From NCBI RefSeq assembly GCF_021431925.1, contig NZ_CP090371.1:2480001-2544000 (forward strand): 64,000 bases of DNA. Direction: 5' to 3'. Made by a program: the position numbers and the translations under genes. The stretch is from Halobaculum sp. CBA1158. Its GTDB lineage: Archaea; Halobacteriota; Halobacteria; Halobacteriales; Haloferacaceae. Positions within the stretch are counted from its first letter, which is position 1; the number at the start of each line of letters is the position of its first letter. Under the pieces are notes generated by a model. It had not been told where the DNA came from, ran no database searches, and saw only the letters and a program-made list of their open reading frames with translations. Positions 52,866 through 61,672 of the stretch are shown here, one piece after another.

Positions 52866-54140
52866 CTAGAGGTATTCCGACGGATCGTCCGTCGCGAGCG
52901 GATACTGGTCGGAGATATCTCCGTCACCCGGAATCGGACGCGGCAGGTCTAGAATGCCGTCGTCGTCATCGTCGGTCCCGTCGAAGGCCGAGTAGTAATT
53001 GCCGAGTCCTCGTTCGTCGTCAAACACAGTCGGTTGCCCATTCTGGATGCGGATGTCGCCGTCGCGGAACGCGTTCACGACGATCCGGTCTGCGCCGTAT
53101 CCGTCGATGAAGAACTCGATATCGGCCTCTTCGGCTCGAAAGACGTTGCCTTCTAGGCGTGCCAGACCGAAGTCCCCGCCGTCGACGATCCGGCCGAAAA
53201 TCGTCGAGTTCAGGATGCTCGATTCGCCACCTCCCGAACTGGCTGTGACCGCGGTCCCGTCTCCGTCCGGGCGTATCTCCGAGCGCCGGATCGTGAACTC
53301 CCCTGCTGAGCCGTTCACGATTGTGATCCCATTGTCGAACCTCGTATTCGATATCTCTCCTCCTGAAAAGGACGACGTGGAGTCCCTGAGCCGCACCGGG
53401 GAAGTAAACCGACTGTCCTCTACGGCCACCTCCTGGACGTCGATCGGACGTCGGAACGTGCAATCTTCGGCTTCGAGTATCCCGATCTTGAGCACGAACT
53501 CGCTCAGATCTTCTCGGACCCCCGAAACCGAGTCCGACGAGATGGGAGCCGCGTCGAACACCGTCTCGTATGCGTCTATCTTCGTCCCGATCTGTGCACC
53601 CCCCTTCCACCCCCGGGTCGGTACGTTGTAAGTGGCATACGAGAGTGACCAGCTCGCGTCGGAGTACACGAACCCATTTTCGCGGAGCGGTTCGACGGTG
53701 ACGTGCCAGTAGTCGACGGCGTTGCCGCTCATGGATATCTCCTGTTGCGGGCCATCGATCGCGACCGTCGTCTCTTCCCTACCGGCGCCGACCAGCGTCA
53801 ACGACTTCTCGATGTCCAGGTCGTCCCCGCCGAAAGTCACCTCGTACGAACCACTCTCGATCCCGATCACGTCGCCGTCTTGTGCGACCCGATACGCCTC
53901 TTGGAGCGTCTCGTAGTCCCCGTCACCGGAGTCGTCGACCACGAAGCGTGGTTCAGGTGCCGTCGGTTCGGGTGTAGCGGTCGGTGTCGGATCGGGCGTG
54001 GGGGTGTCGTCTCGTCGCTCTGTCTCGGCCGGTGTCGGTTCTCGTCGCTCGTCCGCGAGTTGACTGCGAAGGCCGGCACAGCCGGTGAGAAGACCGATGC
54101 CGGCCGCACCGCCGTACTCCAGTACTCTTCGTCGTCTCAC
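52866..54140 (-). CDS. Surface lipoprotein with right-handed beta-helix
   Basis: The 424-residue protein has an Arg-rich Tat-like start (MRRRRVLEYGGAAGIGLLTG) and a lipobox ending at Cys21. A Thr/Pro linker (TPTPDPTPTATPEPTAPEP) of the kind often O-glycosylated follows, then a parallel beta-helix region opening with DDSGDGDYETLQEAYRVAQD and running in short repeated coils to the end. The C-terminus (DDDDDGILDLPRPIPGDGD) resembles a calcium-binding loop. GC content is visibly lower than in neighbours. It lies 59 nt after tRNA-Met, facing it, which suggests acquired DNA. Start GTG. Confidence 0.75.
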   Translation of the reverse strand: MRRRRVLEYGGAAGIGLLTGCAGLRSQLADERREPTPAETERRDDTPTPDPTPTATPEPTAPEPRFVVDDSGDGDYETLQEAYRVAQDGDVIGIESGSYEVTFGGDDLDIEKSLTLVGAGREETTVAIDGPQQEISMSGNAVDYWHVTVEPLRENGFVYSDASWSLSYATYNVPTRGWKGGAQIGTKIDAYETVFDAAPISSDSVSGVREDLSEFVLKIGILEAEDCTFRRPIDVQEVAVEDSRFTSPVRLRDSTSSFSGGEISNTRFDNGITIVNGSAGEFTIRRSEIRPDGDGTAVTASSGGGESSILNSTIFGRIVDGGDFGLARLEGNVFRAEEADIEFFIDGYGADRIVVNAFRDGDIRIQNGQPTVFDDERGLGNYYSAFDGTDDDDDGILDLPRPIPGDGDISDQYPLATDDPSEYL

Positions 54141-54284
54141 GTGTCACTACCGTCATATGTATCCAAATAAGTATTATCGTCAGATTATAAATTCAGATAA
54201 TCAGTACTTGGGGTCCGGCCGTTCGGACGCGTCACTAGGTGGCTCCGCGGCCCGGGACGGCCGATGTGTGTACCCCCAGCCGTG

Positions 54285-54434
54285 TCACTCCGCGTCGGCC
54301 GCTTCTTCCTCCTCGTCCTCGTCGGAGAGGTGCTCCCACACCTCCGCACAGCCGCACCCGTCCTCGAGATCGTCGAGATGAGAAGTGTCGACGTCCTCGT
54401 CGCCGTATCGATCGTCAGTCTTCTGTTCTGCCAT
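54285..54434 (-). CDS. Small acidic haloarchaeal protein with CGC motif
   Basis: The 49-residue protein (MAEQKTDDRYGDEDVDTSHL start) has EDGCGCAEVWEHLSDEDEEE near its end: a CxC pair beside Trp, in a strongly acidic chain. Composition and codon use are fully haloarchaeal. The minus strand has TTTATG about 28 nt before the ATG, fitting a leaderless transcript. I recall similar short CGC proteins in other haloarchaea but cannot name a family. Confidence 0.7.
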   Translation of the reverse strand: MAEQKTDDRYGDEDVDTSHLDDLEDGCGCAEVWEHLSDEDEEEEAADAE

Positions 54435-54651
54435 CGAAGAAGTACACGTACCCTATCCACATAAACCAGCCACGCCCGACCAAGCCTCACCGGCGCTCCC
54501 CAGTACCGTACGATATTGCCGGTATCGAACACGATGGTGAGCGATCGATCTGTCCGCAGTCACCCGATCGGGCGGGATAGAGGTGTCACCGGAAGCGTCG
54601 GCGGTTGCGACCGGCGACGAGGGTATGTCCGCCGGTCACCTCCGTCCGGCC

Positions 54652-55023
54652 ATGAGCGTCGCGATCCGCGTGCTCGACGACGGCGCGTGGGTGTCGGTGA
54701 ACGACGAGCGCCGCGTCAGCGTCAGCGAACTGTGGCGCGTCGCCGGCGGCGACGAGGCGGTCTGTGCGTGCGACTGTGCGGACTTCGTCGTTGAGGGCTT
54801 CACCGGGGTCGGGGCCGACGGCCGCACCGTCACGGCGGACGTGTACGGCCAATGTATCCGGTGCGGGCAGTCCGCGAACGTCTCCGGGCTCGCGGTCGGA
54901 CGCATCGTCGGCGGGGCGTTCCGGTCGATAGCGGGGGAAGCGGTGCGGTTCCCGCGGGGCGGGCTCGGCGCGCCGCGGTCGTCGCAAGCGTTGCCGGTTC
55001 CCGGTAGCGCCGGGGAGGATTGA
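54652..55023 (+). CDS. Haloarchaeal Cys-rich protein of unknown function
   Basis: The 123-residue protein opens MSVAIRVLDDGAWVSVNDER and carries four to five cysteines in CACDCADFVVEGFTG and DVYGQCIRCGQS, enough for one zinc site. A basic Arg/Gly/Pro tail ends it. ATG at 54652 begins the conserved part; earlier ATGs (54583, 54625) are possible. It precedes nirA by 47 nt on the same strand, but nirA has its own TATA box. Confidence 0.6.
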   Translation: MSVAIRVLDDGAWVSVNDERRVSVSELWRVAGGDEAVCACDCADFVVEGFTGVGADGRTVTADVYGQCIRCGQSANVSGLAVGRIVGGAFRSIAGEAVRFPRGGLGAPRSSQALPVPGSAGED

Positions 55024-55034
55024 CGGGGAGGCGT

Positions 55035-55040
55035 GCTTTA
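55035..55040 (+). promoter_or_regulatory. TATA-like box of nirA
   Basis: GCTTTA lies about 31 nt before the ATG at 55071, in line with a leaderless start there rather than at the in-frame 55020. Confidence 0.45.
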
Positions 55041-55070
55041 GGGACGTGGGGCGAATGTGTTCGTCCACGA

Positions 55071-56837
55071 ATGCCGACGGACGTCGAAAACTGGAAATCG
55101 GAGGTGTACGGCAACGAGATCAGGGAGCACCTGATGGAGTTCGCCGAGGAGGGGTGGGAGTCGATCCCGGAGGACGAACACGACGCCTGGTTCGAGCGCT
55201 TCAAGTGGTGGGGGCTGTACCACCAGCGGAACGGCCAGGAGAGCTACTTCATGATGCGGATCGGGACGCCCAACGGCGTGCTGACGCCGGGCCAGACCGA
55301 GGTCGTCGCCGACATCGCCGACGAGTACGCCCGCGGCCCCGGGGAGAACCCCGAGTTCGGCGACGCGTACGTCGACTGGACGACCCGCCAGTCGATCCAA
55401 CTCCACTGGATCCGCCTGGAGGACGTGCCCGAGATATTCGAGAAGCTGGAGGCGAACGGCCTCTCCACCCAGCAGGCGTGCGGTGACTCCTGGCGTAACA
55501 TCGTCGGCTGCCCCGTCGCCGGCAAGGACTCCAACGAGTTCGTCGACGCGCTGCCGGTCGCGATGGACCTCAACGAGACGTTCAAGGGCAACGACGACCA
55601 CGCCAACCTCCCGCGAAAGTGGAAAGTGAGCGTCACCGGCTGCGAGGAGGGCTGCGGCCAGGGCGACATCAACGACCTCGCGTTCGAGCCGGCCGAGAAG
55701 GACGGCGTGAAGGGCTTCAACGTCCGCGTCGGCGGCGGTCTCTCGCGCAACGAGCCACGCCTCGCCCGCAGCATCGACGTGTTCGTCCCGCCGGAGGACG
55801 CCGACGCGGTCGCGGGCGGCATCTCGGCGCTGTTCAACGACCACGGCGACCGCGAGGACCGCTACAACGCCCGGATGAAGTTCCTCACCGACGAGTGGGG
55901 CACCGAGAAGATCCGCCGGGTCCTCCAGGAGGACTACGTCGACTTCGAGCTCCAGACCGCCGGCGAGGACCTCCGCGACGAGTACACGTACAACTCCGGG
56001 CGTAACGACGACGGCCACCACGACCACGTCGGCGTCCACGAGCAGAACGACGGCAACTACTACGTCGGGCTGAACGTCCTCGTCGGCCGGATGGGCGCGG
56101 ACGACACCCGTGAGCTCGCACGCATCGCCGACGAGTACGGCTCCGGCGAGGTGCGCGTCACCCAGCGCCAGAACGTCATCGTCACCGACGTGCCCGAGGA
56201 GGACCTCGACGACCTGCTCGCCGAGGACCTGCTCGACACCTACGAGCCGGACCCGCACACGTTCATGCGCGGCTCCATCGCCTGCACGGGCACGGAGTTC
56301 TGCTCGCTGTCGATCGTCGAGACGAAGAACCGGCAGGTGCGGTACGCCCGCTGGCTCAAGGAGAACGTCGAGGTGCCGGCGGGCGTCGAGGACTTCCACA
56401 TCCACCTGTCTGGCTGCACCGCCTCCTGCGCGCAGCCGCAGATCGCCGACATCAGTCTCCGCGGGATGAAGACCCGCAAGGACGGCGAACCGGTCGAGGC
56501 GCTGGACATCGGCCTCGGCGGCGGCCTCGGCGCAGAGCCGCGCTTCGCCGAGTGGGTCGAACAGCGCGTGCCCGCCGACGAGGTTCCCGGCGCGATCGAG
56601 AACCTCCTCGCGAACTTCGAGGAGCGTCGCCAGGGCGACGAGTCGTTCCGCGACTTCGTCGAGCGCACCGACGAGGAGGCGCTCGCCGAACTCGTCGAGC
56701 CCGAGGAGACGGACTACGAGGACCCGTACATGCACAACACGAAGATGACGTGGTACCCCTACGCCGACGAGGACGACATGGACGACTCGCCCGCACCGGC
56801 GCGCGCGGACGGCAGTCCTATCCCCTCGGACGACTGA
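55071..56837 (+). CDS. nirA: Ferredoxin-type assimilatory nitrite (or sulfite) reductase
   Basis: The 588-residue protein has the two-repeat nitrite/sulfite reductase fold: TRQSIQLHWIRLEDVPEIFE in the first half, TQRQNVIVTDVPEEDLDDLL in the second. The siroheme-[4Fe-4S] ligands are CTGTEFC (Cys405, Cys411) and GCTASC (Cys449, Cys453). It would reduce nitrite to ammonia with six electrons; sulfite reduction cannot be excluded by eye. The lone gene has no nasA or transporter beside it. A His/Asp-rich loop lies at about 318-330. Confidence 0.88.
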   Translation: MPTDVENWKSEVYGNEIREHLMEFAEEGWESIPEDEHDAWFERFKWWGLYHQRNGQESYFMMRIGTPNGVLTPGQTEVVADIADEYARGPGENPEFGDAYVDWTTRQSIQLHWIRLEDVPEIFEKLEANGLSTQQACGDSWRNIVGCPVAGKDSNEFVDALPVAMDLNETFKGNDDHANLPRKWKVSVTGCEEGCGQGDINDLAFEPAEKDGVKGFNVRVGGGLSRNEPRLARSIDVFVPPEDADAVAGGISALFNDHGDREDRYNARMKFLTDEWGTEKIRRVLQEDYVDFELQTAGEDLRDEYTYNSGRNDDGHHDHVGVHEQNDGNYYVGLNVLVGRMGADDTRELARIADEYGSGEVRVTQRQNVIVTDVPEEDLDDLLAEDLLDTYEPDPHTFMRGSIACTGTEFCSLSIVETKNRQVRYARWLKENVEVPAGVEDFHIHLSGCTASCAQPQIADISLRGMKTRKDGEPVEALDIGLGGGLGAEPRFAEWVEQRVPADEVPGAIENLLANFEERRQGDESFRDFVERTDEEALAELVEPEETDYEDPYMHNTKMTWYPYADEDDMDDSPAPARADGSPIPSDD

Positions 56838-56846
56838 CCGGGCGGT

Positions 56847-57134
56847 ATGCCCGACCGGCTCATCCGCGTCAACGCCTACACCACCTTCGACCTGCTCGAC
56901 GGCCACGCCCGCGGCCACGACTTCGACGAGGAGGCGGTCGCAGTGTTGAACGTCACGGCACCGCGCGAGGACCCCGACCACGTCACCCTCGAACTCGAAC
57001 TCGACAACACGGGGCTGGAGGAACTCCCCGCCCACGCGGAGGGCGTCACCCTCTCGGCGGCCGAGGCGCGCGAACTCGCGGGCGAACTGGAGACGTACGC
57101 CGCCCGCGTCGAGGCGGCGACCGACGACGCCTGA
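56847..57134 (+). CDS. Small conserved haloarchaeal protein (DUF6360-like)
   Basis: The 95-residue protein begins MPDRLIRVNAYTTFDLLDGH and has a regular Glu/Leu-rich helix near its end (LSAAEARELAGELETYAARV). It starts 9 nt after nirA, so the two are likely cotranscribed. I link it to haloarchaeal DUF6360 from memory; function unknown. Its last codons and stop are part of a 39-bp tandem repeat (57118-57209). Confidence 0.65.
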   Translation: MPDRLIRVNAYTTFDLLDGHARGHDFDEEAVAVLNVTAPREDPDHVTLELELDNTGLEELPAHAEGVTLSAAEARELAGELETYAARVEAATDDA

Positions 57135-57209
57135 CGGGATCGACGGCGACCGACGGCGACCGACGACGCCTGACGGGATCGACGGCGACCGACGGCGACC
57201 GACGACGCC
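57118..57209. repeat. 39-bp tandem repeat spanning a gene's 3' end
   Basis: TGACGGGATC begins at 57132 and 57171 (39-bp period) and the flanking GCGACCGACGACGCC occurs three times. The first unit contains the last codons and TGA of the preceding gene, so the spacer grew by copying the gene's end. Confidence 0.85.
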
Positions 57210-57289
57210 CGCCGGACCTCGCTCGCGCGGTTCTCAGCGCCGAGAGTCGGGGACGAATCCTTTTGCGTCGCCGACGGCGACGACGGCCC

Positions 57290-57526
57290 ATGTGGGTCCG
57301 GGAACGGGACGCGGTCGACCACCTCGCCATCGCCGTCGTGACGCTGTTGGCGTGGATCCACTTCCCGTACCGCTTCGCCGTCTACACCGAACTCCGCTAC
57401 TGGGCGTGGTGGCTCCAGCGGTGGATCGACAGCTCCCCCGAGCAGGCTGTCGGAGTCGTCGTCGTCGCGGTCGCGATCTGCGGCGGGGCCTTTCTCGCGG
57501 GACTCGTGCGCTCGGCGTCGTCGTGA
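57290..57526 (+). CDS. Two-helix small membrane protein, unknown
   Basis: The 78-residue protein has helices at about 12-30 and 52-72, linked by an aromatic segment RFAVYTELRYWAWWLQRWID. ATCCTTTTGC about 30 nt upstream may be its promoter box. No family recognised. Confidence 0.6.
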   Translation: MWVRERDAVDHLAIAVVTLLAWIHFPYRFAVYTELRYWAWWLQRWIDSSPEQAVGVVVVAVAICGGAFLAGLVRSASS

Positions 57527-57604
57527 GGCCCGGTCGAACCGTGAACCGCGCCGGGATCGCCGCTTTCTGCGGGCTTGATGTGTCGCCGGCGACGAGCGCC
57601 CGCC

Positions 57605-58501
57605 ATGACCGACCGATCCGGCCTCCGGGCGACGCTCCGAGCGAACCCCGCCGGCCATTGGCTGTCGCTCCCGTCGCCGCAGGTCGCCGAGGCGCTCGCG
57701 CTCACCGACGCTGACTTCGTCGTGATCGACACCGAACACGCGCCGACGGGCATCGAGACCGTCGAGGAGACCGTCCGCGCGGTCGACGCCGCCGGCGACG
57801 GCGGTCGCGACCGCGGCGGCGATGCGTGCGACGACCGCGCTGGCGACGCGTGCGACGACCGCGCCGGCGACGCGTGCGACGACCGCGGCGGCGACGCGTG
57901 CGACGACCGCGGCGGCGACGGCGACGCCACGGAGACCGCCCCGGTCGTGCGCGTCGCCTGGAACGATCACGTCCGGATCAAGCGCGTCCTCGATACGGGC
58001 GCGGCCGGCGTGATGGCCCCGCAGGTGAACGCCCGCGAGGAGGCGGAGTCGTTCGTCGCGGCCGCGCGCTACCCGCCCGCGGGCCGACGGGGCGTCGCCG
58101 GTGCGCGCGCGTCGGGCTACGGCCGGGATCTGGCCGACTACTACGCGGACGCGAACGACCGCGTCGCGACGATCGCACAGATCGAGACCGCCGAGGCGGT
58201 CGCGAACGCCGGCGACATCGCCGGCGTCGACGGTCTCGACGCCCTGCTCGTCGGCCCCGCGGACCTCTCCTCGGACCTGGGCGTCTTCGGCGAGTACGGC
58301 TCCGAGCGGTTCGAGTCGGCCGTCGGCGACGTGCTCGACGCGAGCGAGATCCCGGTCGGCACGCTCGCCACGTCGCCGACGGAGGTCGACCGGTGGGCGA
58401 GCCTCGGCTTCGACTTCCAGATCGTCGGCACCGACGCGGGCTACCTGCTTGACGGCGCGGAGGCGTCGCTGGCGCGGTACGACCGACGCGGCGCGGAGTG
58501 A
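57605..58501 (+). CDS. HpcH/HpaI-type class II aldolase with in-frame repeat insert
   Basis: The 298-residue protein has the HpaI fold landmarks: FVVIDTEHAPTGIETVEETV, GVMAPQVNAREEAESFV, RRGVAGARASGYG, and IETAEAVANAGDIAGVDGLD then LLVGPADLSSDLG with the metal-binding Glu and Asp. These aldolases cleave 2-oxo-4-hydroxy acids to pyruvate plus an aldehyde. Between the second and third strands (about 64-111) lies an insert with four copies of GDACDDRA/G, encoded by a 24-bp repeat, which normal family members lack. ATG at 57605. The substrate is unknown. Confidence 0.87.
   Translation: MTDRSGLRATLRANPAGHWLSLPSPQVAEALALTDADFVVIDTEHAPTGIETVEETVRAVDAAGDGGRDRGGDACDDRAGDACDDRAGDACDDRGGDACDDRGGDGDATETAPVVRVAWNDHVRIKRVLDTGAAGVMAPQVNAREEAESFVAAARYPPAGRRGVAGARASGYGRDLADYYADANDRVATIAQIETAEAVANAGDIAGVDGLDALLVGPADLSSDLGVFGEYGSERFESAVGDVLDASEIPVGTLATSPTEVDRWASLGFDFQIVGTDAGYLLDGAEASLARYDRRGAE
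57818..57913 (+). repeat. 24-bp in-frame tandem repeat in aldolase gene
   Basis: Four units of eight codons (GDACDDRA, GDACDDRA, GDACDDRG, GDACDDRG) at residues 72-103. The unit length is a multiple of three, so copy changes keep the frame. Confidence 0.9.
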
Positions 58502-58554
58502 GCGGATAGAAAACCGGCGGGCGGAGAAGCGAGTCGGTGCGCGGGGTCGCCCGC

Positions 58555-58731
58555 TCAGACCGCGCGGCCGTCCTCGCTCGTGCCGATGAGGTACGTTCCG
58601 TAGGTCAACAGCGCCGCCGCGGGCAACAGCGCGAGCCGTGCCGGCGTACCGGCCGTCGGTGAGACCCCGGGGACGAGCAGCAGCGTCCCGACGAGCATCA
58701 GGGCCCCGCCCAGGAGCACCTTTCGTTCCAT
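58555..58731 (-). CDS. Small two-helix membrane protein, unknown
   Basis: The 58-residue protein begins MERKVLLGGALMLVGTLLLV and has a second helix RLALLPAAALLTYGTYLIGT, ending in SEDGRAV. It is too short to assign. Its composition and clean start argue that it is real. It lies upstream-adjacent to nothing on its strand; the aldolase gene is convergent. Confidence 0.6.
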   Translation of the reverse strand: MERKVLLGGALMLVGTLLLVPGVSPTAGTPARLALLPAAALLTYGTYLIGTSEDGRAV

Positions 58732-58805
58732 TGCCGGAGGCAAGTCGCCGACTCGTACTAAGGGTTGTCCTTCCGGTTCGTCGGTCCGTCGCCGGGCCGC
58801 GGCCC

Positions 58806-59411
58806 TCACTCGAGATCCGGCGTCCGCTCGCCCGCCGGCACCGCCACGTCGAGCCAGTTCTCCGTCGGCGGCAGCGGACACGCGAACGCGTCCGAGAACG
58901 CGCAAAACGGGGTGTACGCGAGGTTGAAGTCCAGCGTCACCGCGTCGACGTCGGCGAGGTCGCCCTTGGGGTGCAGGTCCATGTATCGGCCGCCGTCGTA
59001 CGTCTGCTGTCCGGTCGTCTTGTCGCGAAACGGGAGGAACAGCGCCCGCGACCCCTCGGCGCGAAGCGCCGACAGCGTCTCCTCGACCGCGTCGCCGTCG
59101 GCCGTCGGGACGGTGAACGACAGCGTCGCGACCTCGTGGAAGCGCTCGGCCGTGCCGTTGCGGACGGTCAACTCCGTGGTCTCGAGGTCGTCGTGGACCG
59201 TCACGTCCGCCTCGACGCGATAGGCCGGGTTCGGGTCGAAGTAGTCGAGGCCGTCGAACCCGTCGCTGTGTGCGGGGTCGAGCGGTGACTGCGGGTCGCT
59301 CGCGAAGAACTCGTCCTTCTCGGCGCGCATCTCGCGGAGCTGTGAGACCCACTCGTCGTCGGGGTCGACGCCGGAGTCGGCGTCCGCGGCGTCGGCGTTG
59401 TCGTCGGTCAT
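58806..59411 (-). CDS. DUF1684 family protein
   Basis: The 201-residue protein matches DUF1684: WVSQLREMRAEKDEFFASDP at the start, SRALFLPFRDKTTGQQTYDG, RYMDLHPKG and LDFNLAYTPFCAFSDAFACP followed by LPPTENWLDVAVPAGE. The family occurs in bacteria and haloarchaea with no settled function; the Cys/Asn cluster near the end is conserved. ATG at 59411. Confidence 0.88.
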   Translation of the reverse strand: MTDDNADAADADSGVDPDDEWVSQLREMRAEKDEFFASDPQSPLDPAHSDGFDGLDYFDPNPAYRVEADVTVHDDLETTELTVRNGTAERFHEVATLSFTVPTADGDAVEETLSALRAEGSRALFLPFRDKTTGQQTYDGGRYMDLHPKGDLADVDAVTLDFNLAYTPFCAFSDAFACPLPPTENWLDVAVPAGERTPDLE

Positions 59412-59731
59412 GTGCGTTGATTCGCGCGCGGCCGGTTCAATCCCGCGTTCCGGCGACCGCCGTCGCCTCCGTCTCCGTCTTCACTCCGTCGCTGCCGCCA
59501 CCTCTGCCCCCGTCACCGGGGCTCTCGGATGACCGTGTGGCCTCCGACTCGGCCGTGTGGTTTCCGGATCGGAGCGTGGCTGTGCCGCTGCTGTGCCGTT
59601 GCCGGGTACTCTCGCGAGAACGCGGGTCGGCTCGACGGGCCGGGTCCGCCGGCCCGCGGTTCGCGTCGTCGTCCGAGTTCGACGACCGGACCGATTCGGC
59701 GTCGCTCGATTCCGCCGCGATCGCTGCGCGC
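59412..59731. other. Spacer without recognised gene
   Basis: Between DUF1684 and the PGF-CTERM gene there are 320 bases with no supported gene. Open frames are Ser/Arg-rich. No tandem array or strong hairpin was noted. Confidence 0.45.
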
Positions 59732-60340
59732 TTACCGGCGGGCGAGCAGGGCGGCACCGACGAGCGCGACGAGGGCGGCGACGGCTCCGAAGCCGGGGAA
59801 GCTCGTCTCAGTCGACTCGGTGGTTTCGGTCGTCCCGTCGTCAGCGGCGGTCGTCTCGGGTGCCTCAGTCGTCTCGGGTGCCTCGGTGGTTTCGGAGGCG
59901 TCGGTGGTCTCGGTCGACGTGTCGCCGGTATCGACGGTCACGTACGCGGTGTCACCGACCGGCTGGCCGTTGTCGTTCGTGTACGGCGCGTCCTCGCTGG
60001 CGTTGAACGACTCGCTGCCGTTGTTCATACGGACCTCGGCGACGACGACCTGGCTGCGCTCGAAGGCGGGCGACACAGAGAGGGTGACGTTCTCGTGCGT
60101 GCCGGCGTCGAGCGCGTCGCTGGTGGCGACGATGGCGCTGGAGGCGTTGTAGACGACGATGAATCCGCCGTCGGGCAGCGTCGCGGAGTCGATCGTCACC
60201 TCGTCGGTCGCGGTCTGGTCGTCGATGCTTACGGATGCGGTTCCGTTCTCTTGTGCGACGGCGACGCCGCCCGTCAGGGCGACGGCACCGACCAGCACGG
60301 AGAGCAGTACGAGCGCGGGGAGTGCGTGTCGAGTGGTCAT
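59732..60340 (-). CDS. PGF-CTERM surface protein with DUF7282-like domain
   Basis: The 202-residue protein has a signal peptide (ALPALVLLSVLVGAVALTGG), a beta-domain ASVSIDDQTATDEVTIDSAT followed by LPDGGFIVVYNASSA (DUF7282-like by memory), and a Thr/Glu-rich linker TTEAPETTEAPETT. The C-terminal tripartite signal FPGFGAVAALVALVGAALLARR-type tail contains the PGF motif. PGF-CTERM proteins are processed by the archaeosortase ArtA and lipid-anchored to the S-layer side of the membrane. Confidence 0.87.
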   Translation of the reverse strand: MTTRHALPALVLLSVLVGAVALTGGVAVAQENGTASVSIDDQTATDEVTIDSATLPDGGFIVVYNASSAIVATSDALDAGTHENVTLSVSPAFERSQVVVAEVRMNNGSESFNASEDAPYTNDNGQPVGDTAYVTVDTGDTSTETTDASETTEAPETTEAPETTAADDGTTETTESTETSFPGFGAVAALVALVGAALLARR

Positions 60341-60562
60341 CGGTATCTGAGTGCTCTCGGCGTCTGCGATGCCGGAGGTGCCTCGGGTTTCACGACAGAC
60401 ACGAAAGAACCCGTCGCTCGCGAACGTGATAAGATGGCATACGGCGTGGGGATCGGTGGCTGATCGCGAGGGCGTGTGGCGGCGGACGCGCGGGGGCGAC
60501 GGCCGCGTTCTCCCCGCCGCGATCCGCCCGGAGTTAAGCCTCGGCCGCTCGTGGACCCGACG

Positions 60563-61651
60563 ATGAGTTCGGAGTCAGGGTCCGGCGACGGTCGCGTGCC
60601 GCAGCCATCGGAGGAGGGCGTGCGCGCGCGGCGTCCGCTGCCGGCCCGGATCCGCCGATGGGTACTGCTCACGGGGAACCGCCGGCTCGTCGCCGCGGGG
60701 CTCGTCGGCGTCGTTCCGCTCGTCGTGATCCCGCTGTCGCCGTACTCGGCGGTCGAGGTGACCGGCCTGTTCACGCGGTCGAACACGGCTCGGCTGTTCG
60801 ACACGCTGCTGTCGGGGGTCATCCTGCTGGTGTCGATCGTCGTCTCGGTCGCGTCGCTGGTCGTCTCTCAGGAACTGTCGCCCGTCGGCCAGCAGCGCGA
60901 CCGGATCGAGCGCGCGACCGAGTTCCGGCGGGAGACCGAGGAGCTACTCGACGCGTCGATGGCCCCGGCGCAGATCGGTGACTTCCTCCGGGCGGTCGCC
61001 GGTGCCGTGCTGTCGGCCGCACAGGACCTCCAGTCGGCCGTCGAGGACAACCCCGGCCACCCGGGGCTCGACGAGGCGACCGACGGGGACCCGACCGGCG
61101 AGGTCGCTCGACTCGTCGAGTTGGCCGACGCCGAGGCCGAGCGCGCCACCCGGGGACTCGACGGGAGCGAACCCGGGAGCATCGGCGTGCTGTTGGCGAC
61201 GCTGGAGTACGACTACGCCGCCCAACTACACGCCCTGCGCGGCTTCCGCGCGCGCCGCGAGGAGGAACTCCCGGCGGCGGCCGAGGACGCCGTCGACGGG
61301 ATGGTCGAGGCGCTCCAGCGGTTCGCCGCCGCCCGCGAGTTCGTCAAGTCGCTGTACTTCGAACGGGAGTTCGCCCGCCTCTCGCGGGACCTGCTGGTGG
61401 TGTCGATCCCCGTCATCGTCGGCATCTCATACGTCATCCTCGCGGTCGACGTGGCCGACATCACCGGCCGGACGCTGGGCGTCTCGAACCTGCTCGTGTT
61501 CATGACGGTCGGGTACGCCGCCGCGTTGGCACCGTTCATGACGCTCACGTCGTACGTGCTCCGGGCGGCCACCGTCGCGCTACGGACGCTCTCGGCGGGA
61601 CCGTTCGTCCTCGACGCCGACGGCTCCGCGGGTCACGCAAACGAGGAGTGA
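60563..61651 (+). CDS. Haloarchaeal four-helix membrane protein, unknown
   Basis: The 362-residue protein has two helices near 42-60 and 80-105, a long soluble helical domain (about 110-285, with YDYAAQLHALRGFRARREEE), and two more helices near 290-315 and 320-345. The layout suggests a large cytosolic domain held by four helices. No motif recognised. ATG at 60563 is preferred over the upstream frame-start at 60476, which is Arg-rich. Confidence 0.6.
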   Translation: MSSESGSGDGRVPQPSEEGVRARRPLPARIRRWVLLTGNRRLVAAGLVGVVPLVVIPLSPYSAVEVTGLFTRSNTARLFDTLLSGVILLVSIVVSVASLVVSQELSPVGQQRDRIERATEFRRETEELLDASMAPAQIGDFLRAVAGAVLSAAQDLQSAVEDNPGHPGLDEATDGDPTGEVARLVELADAEAERATRGLDGSEPGSIGVLLATLEYDYAAQLHALRGFRARREEELPAAAEDAVDGMVEALQRFAAAREFVKSLYFEREFARLSRDLLVVSIPVIVGISYVILAVDVADITGRTLGVSNLLVFMTVGYAAALAPFMTLTSYVLRAATVALRTLSAGPFVLDADGSAGHANEE

Positions 61652-61672
61652 GCCGGCGGGGCGACGGCCGTC

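Noticed and set aside
52658-54650. Integrated element with tRNA-derived att site
   Set aside because: No integrase and no duplicate of the tRNA 3' end was seen downstream, so only the composition shift is reported.
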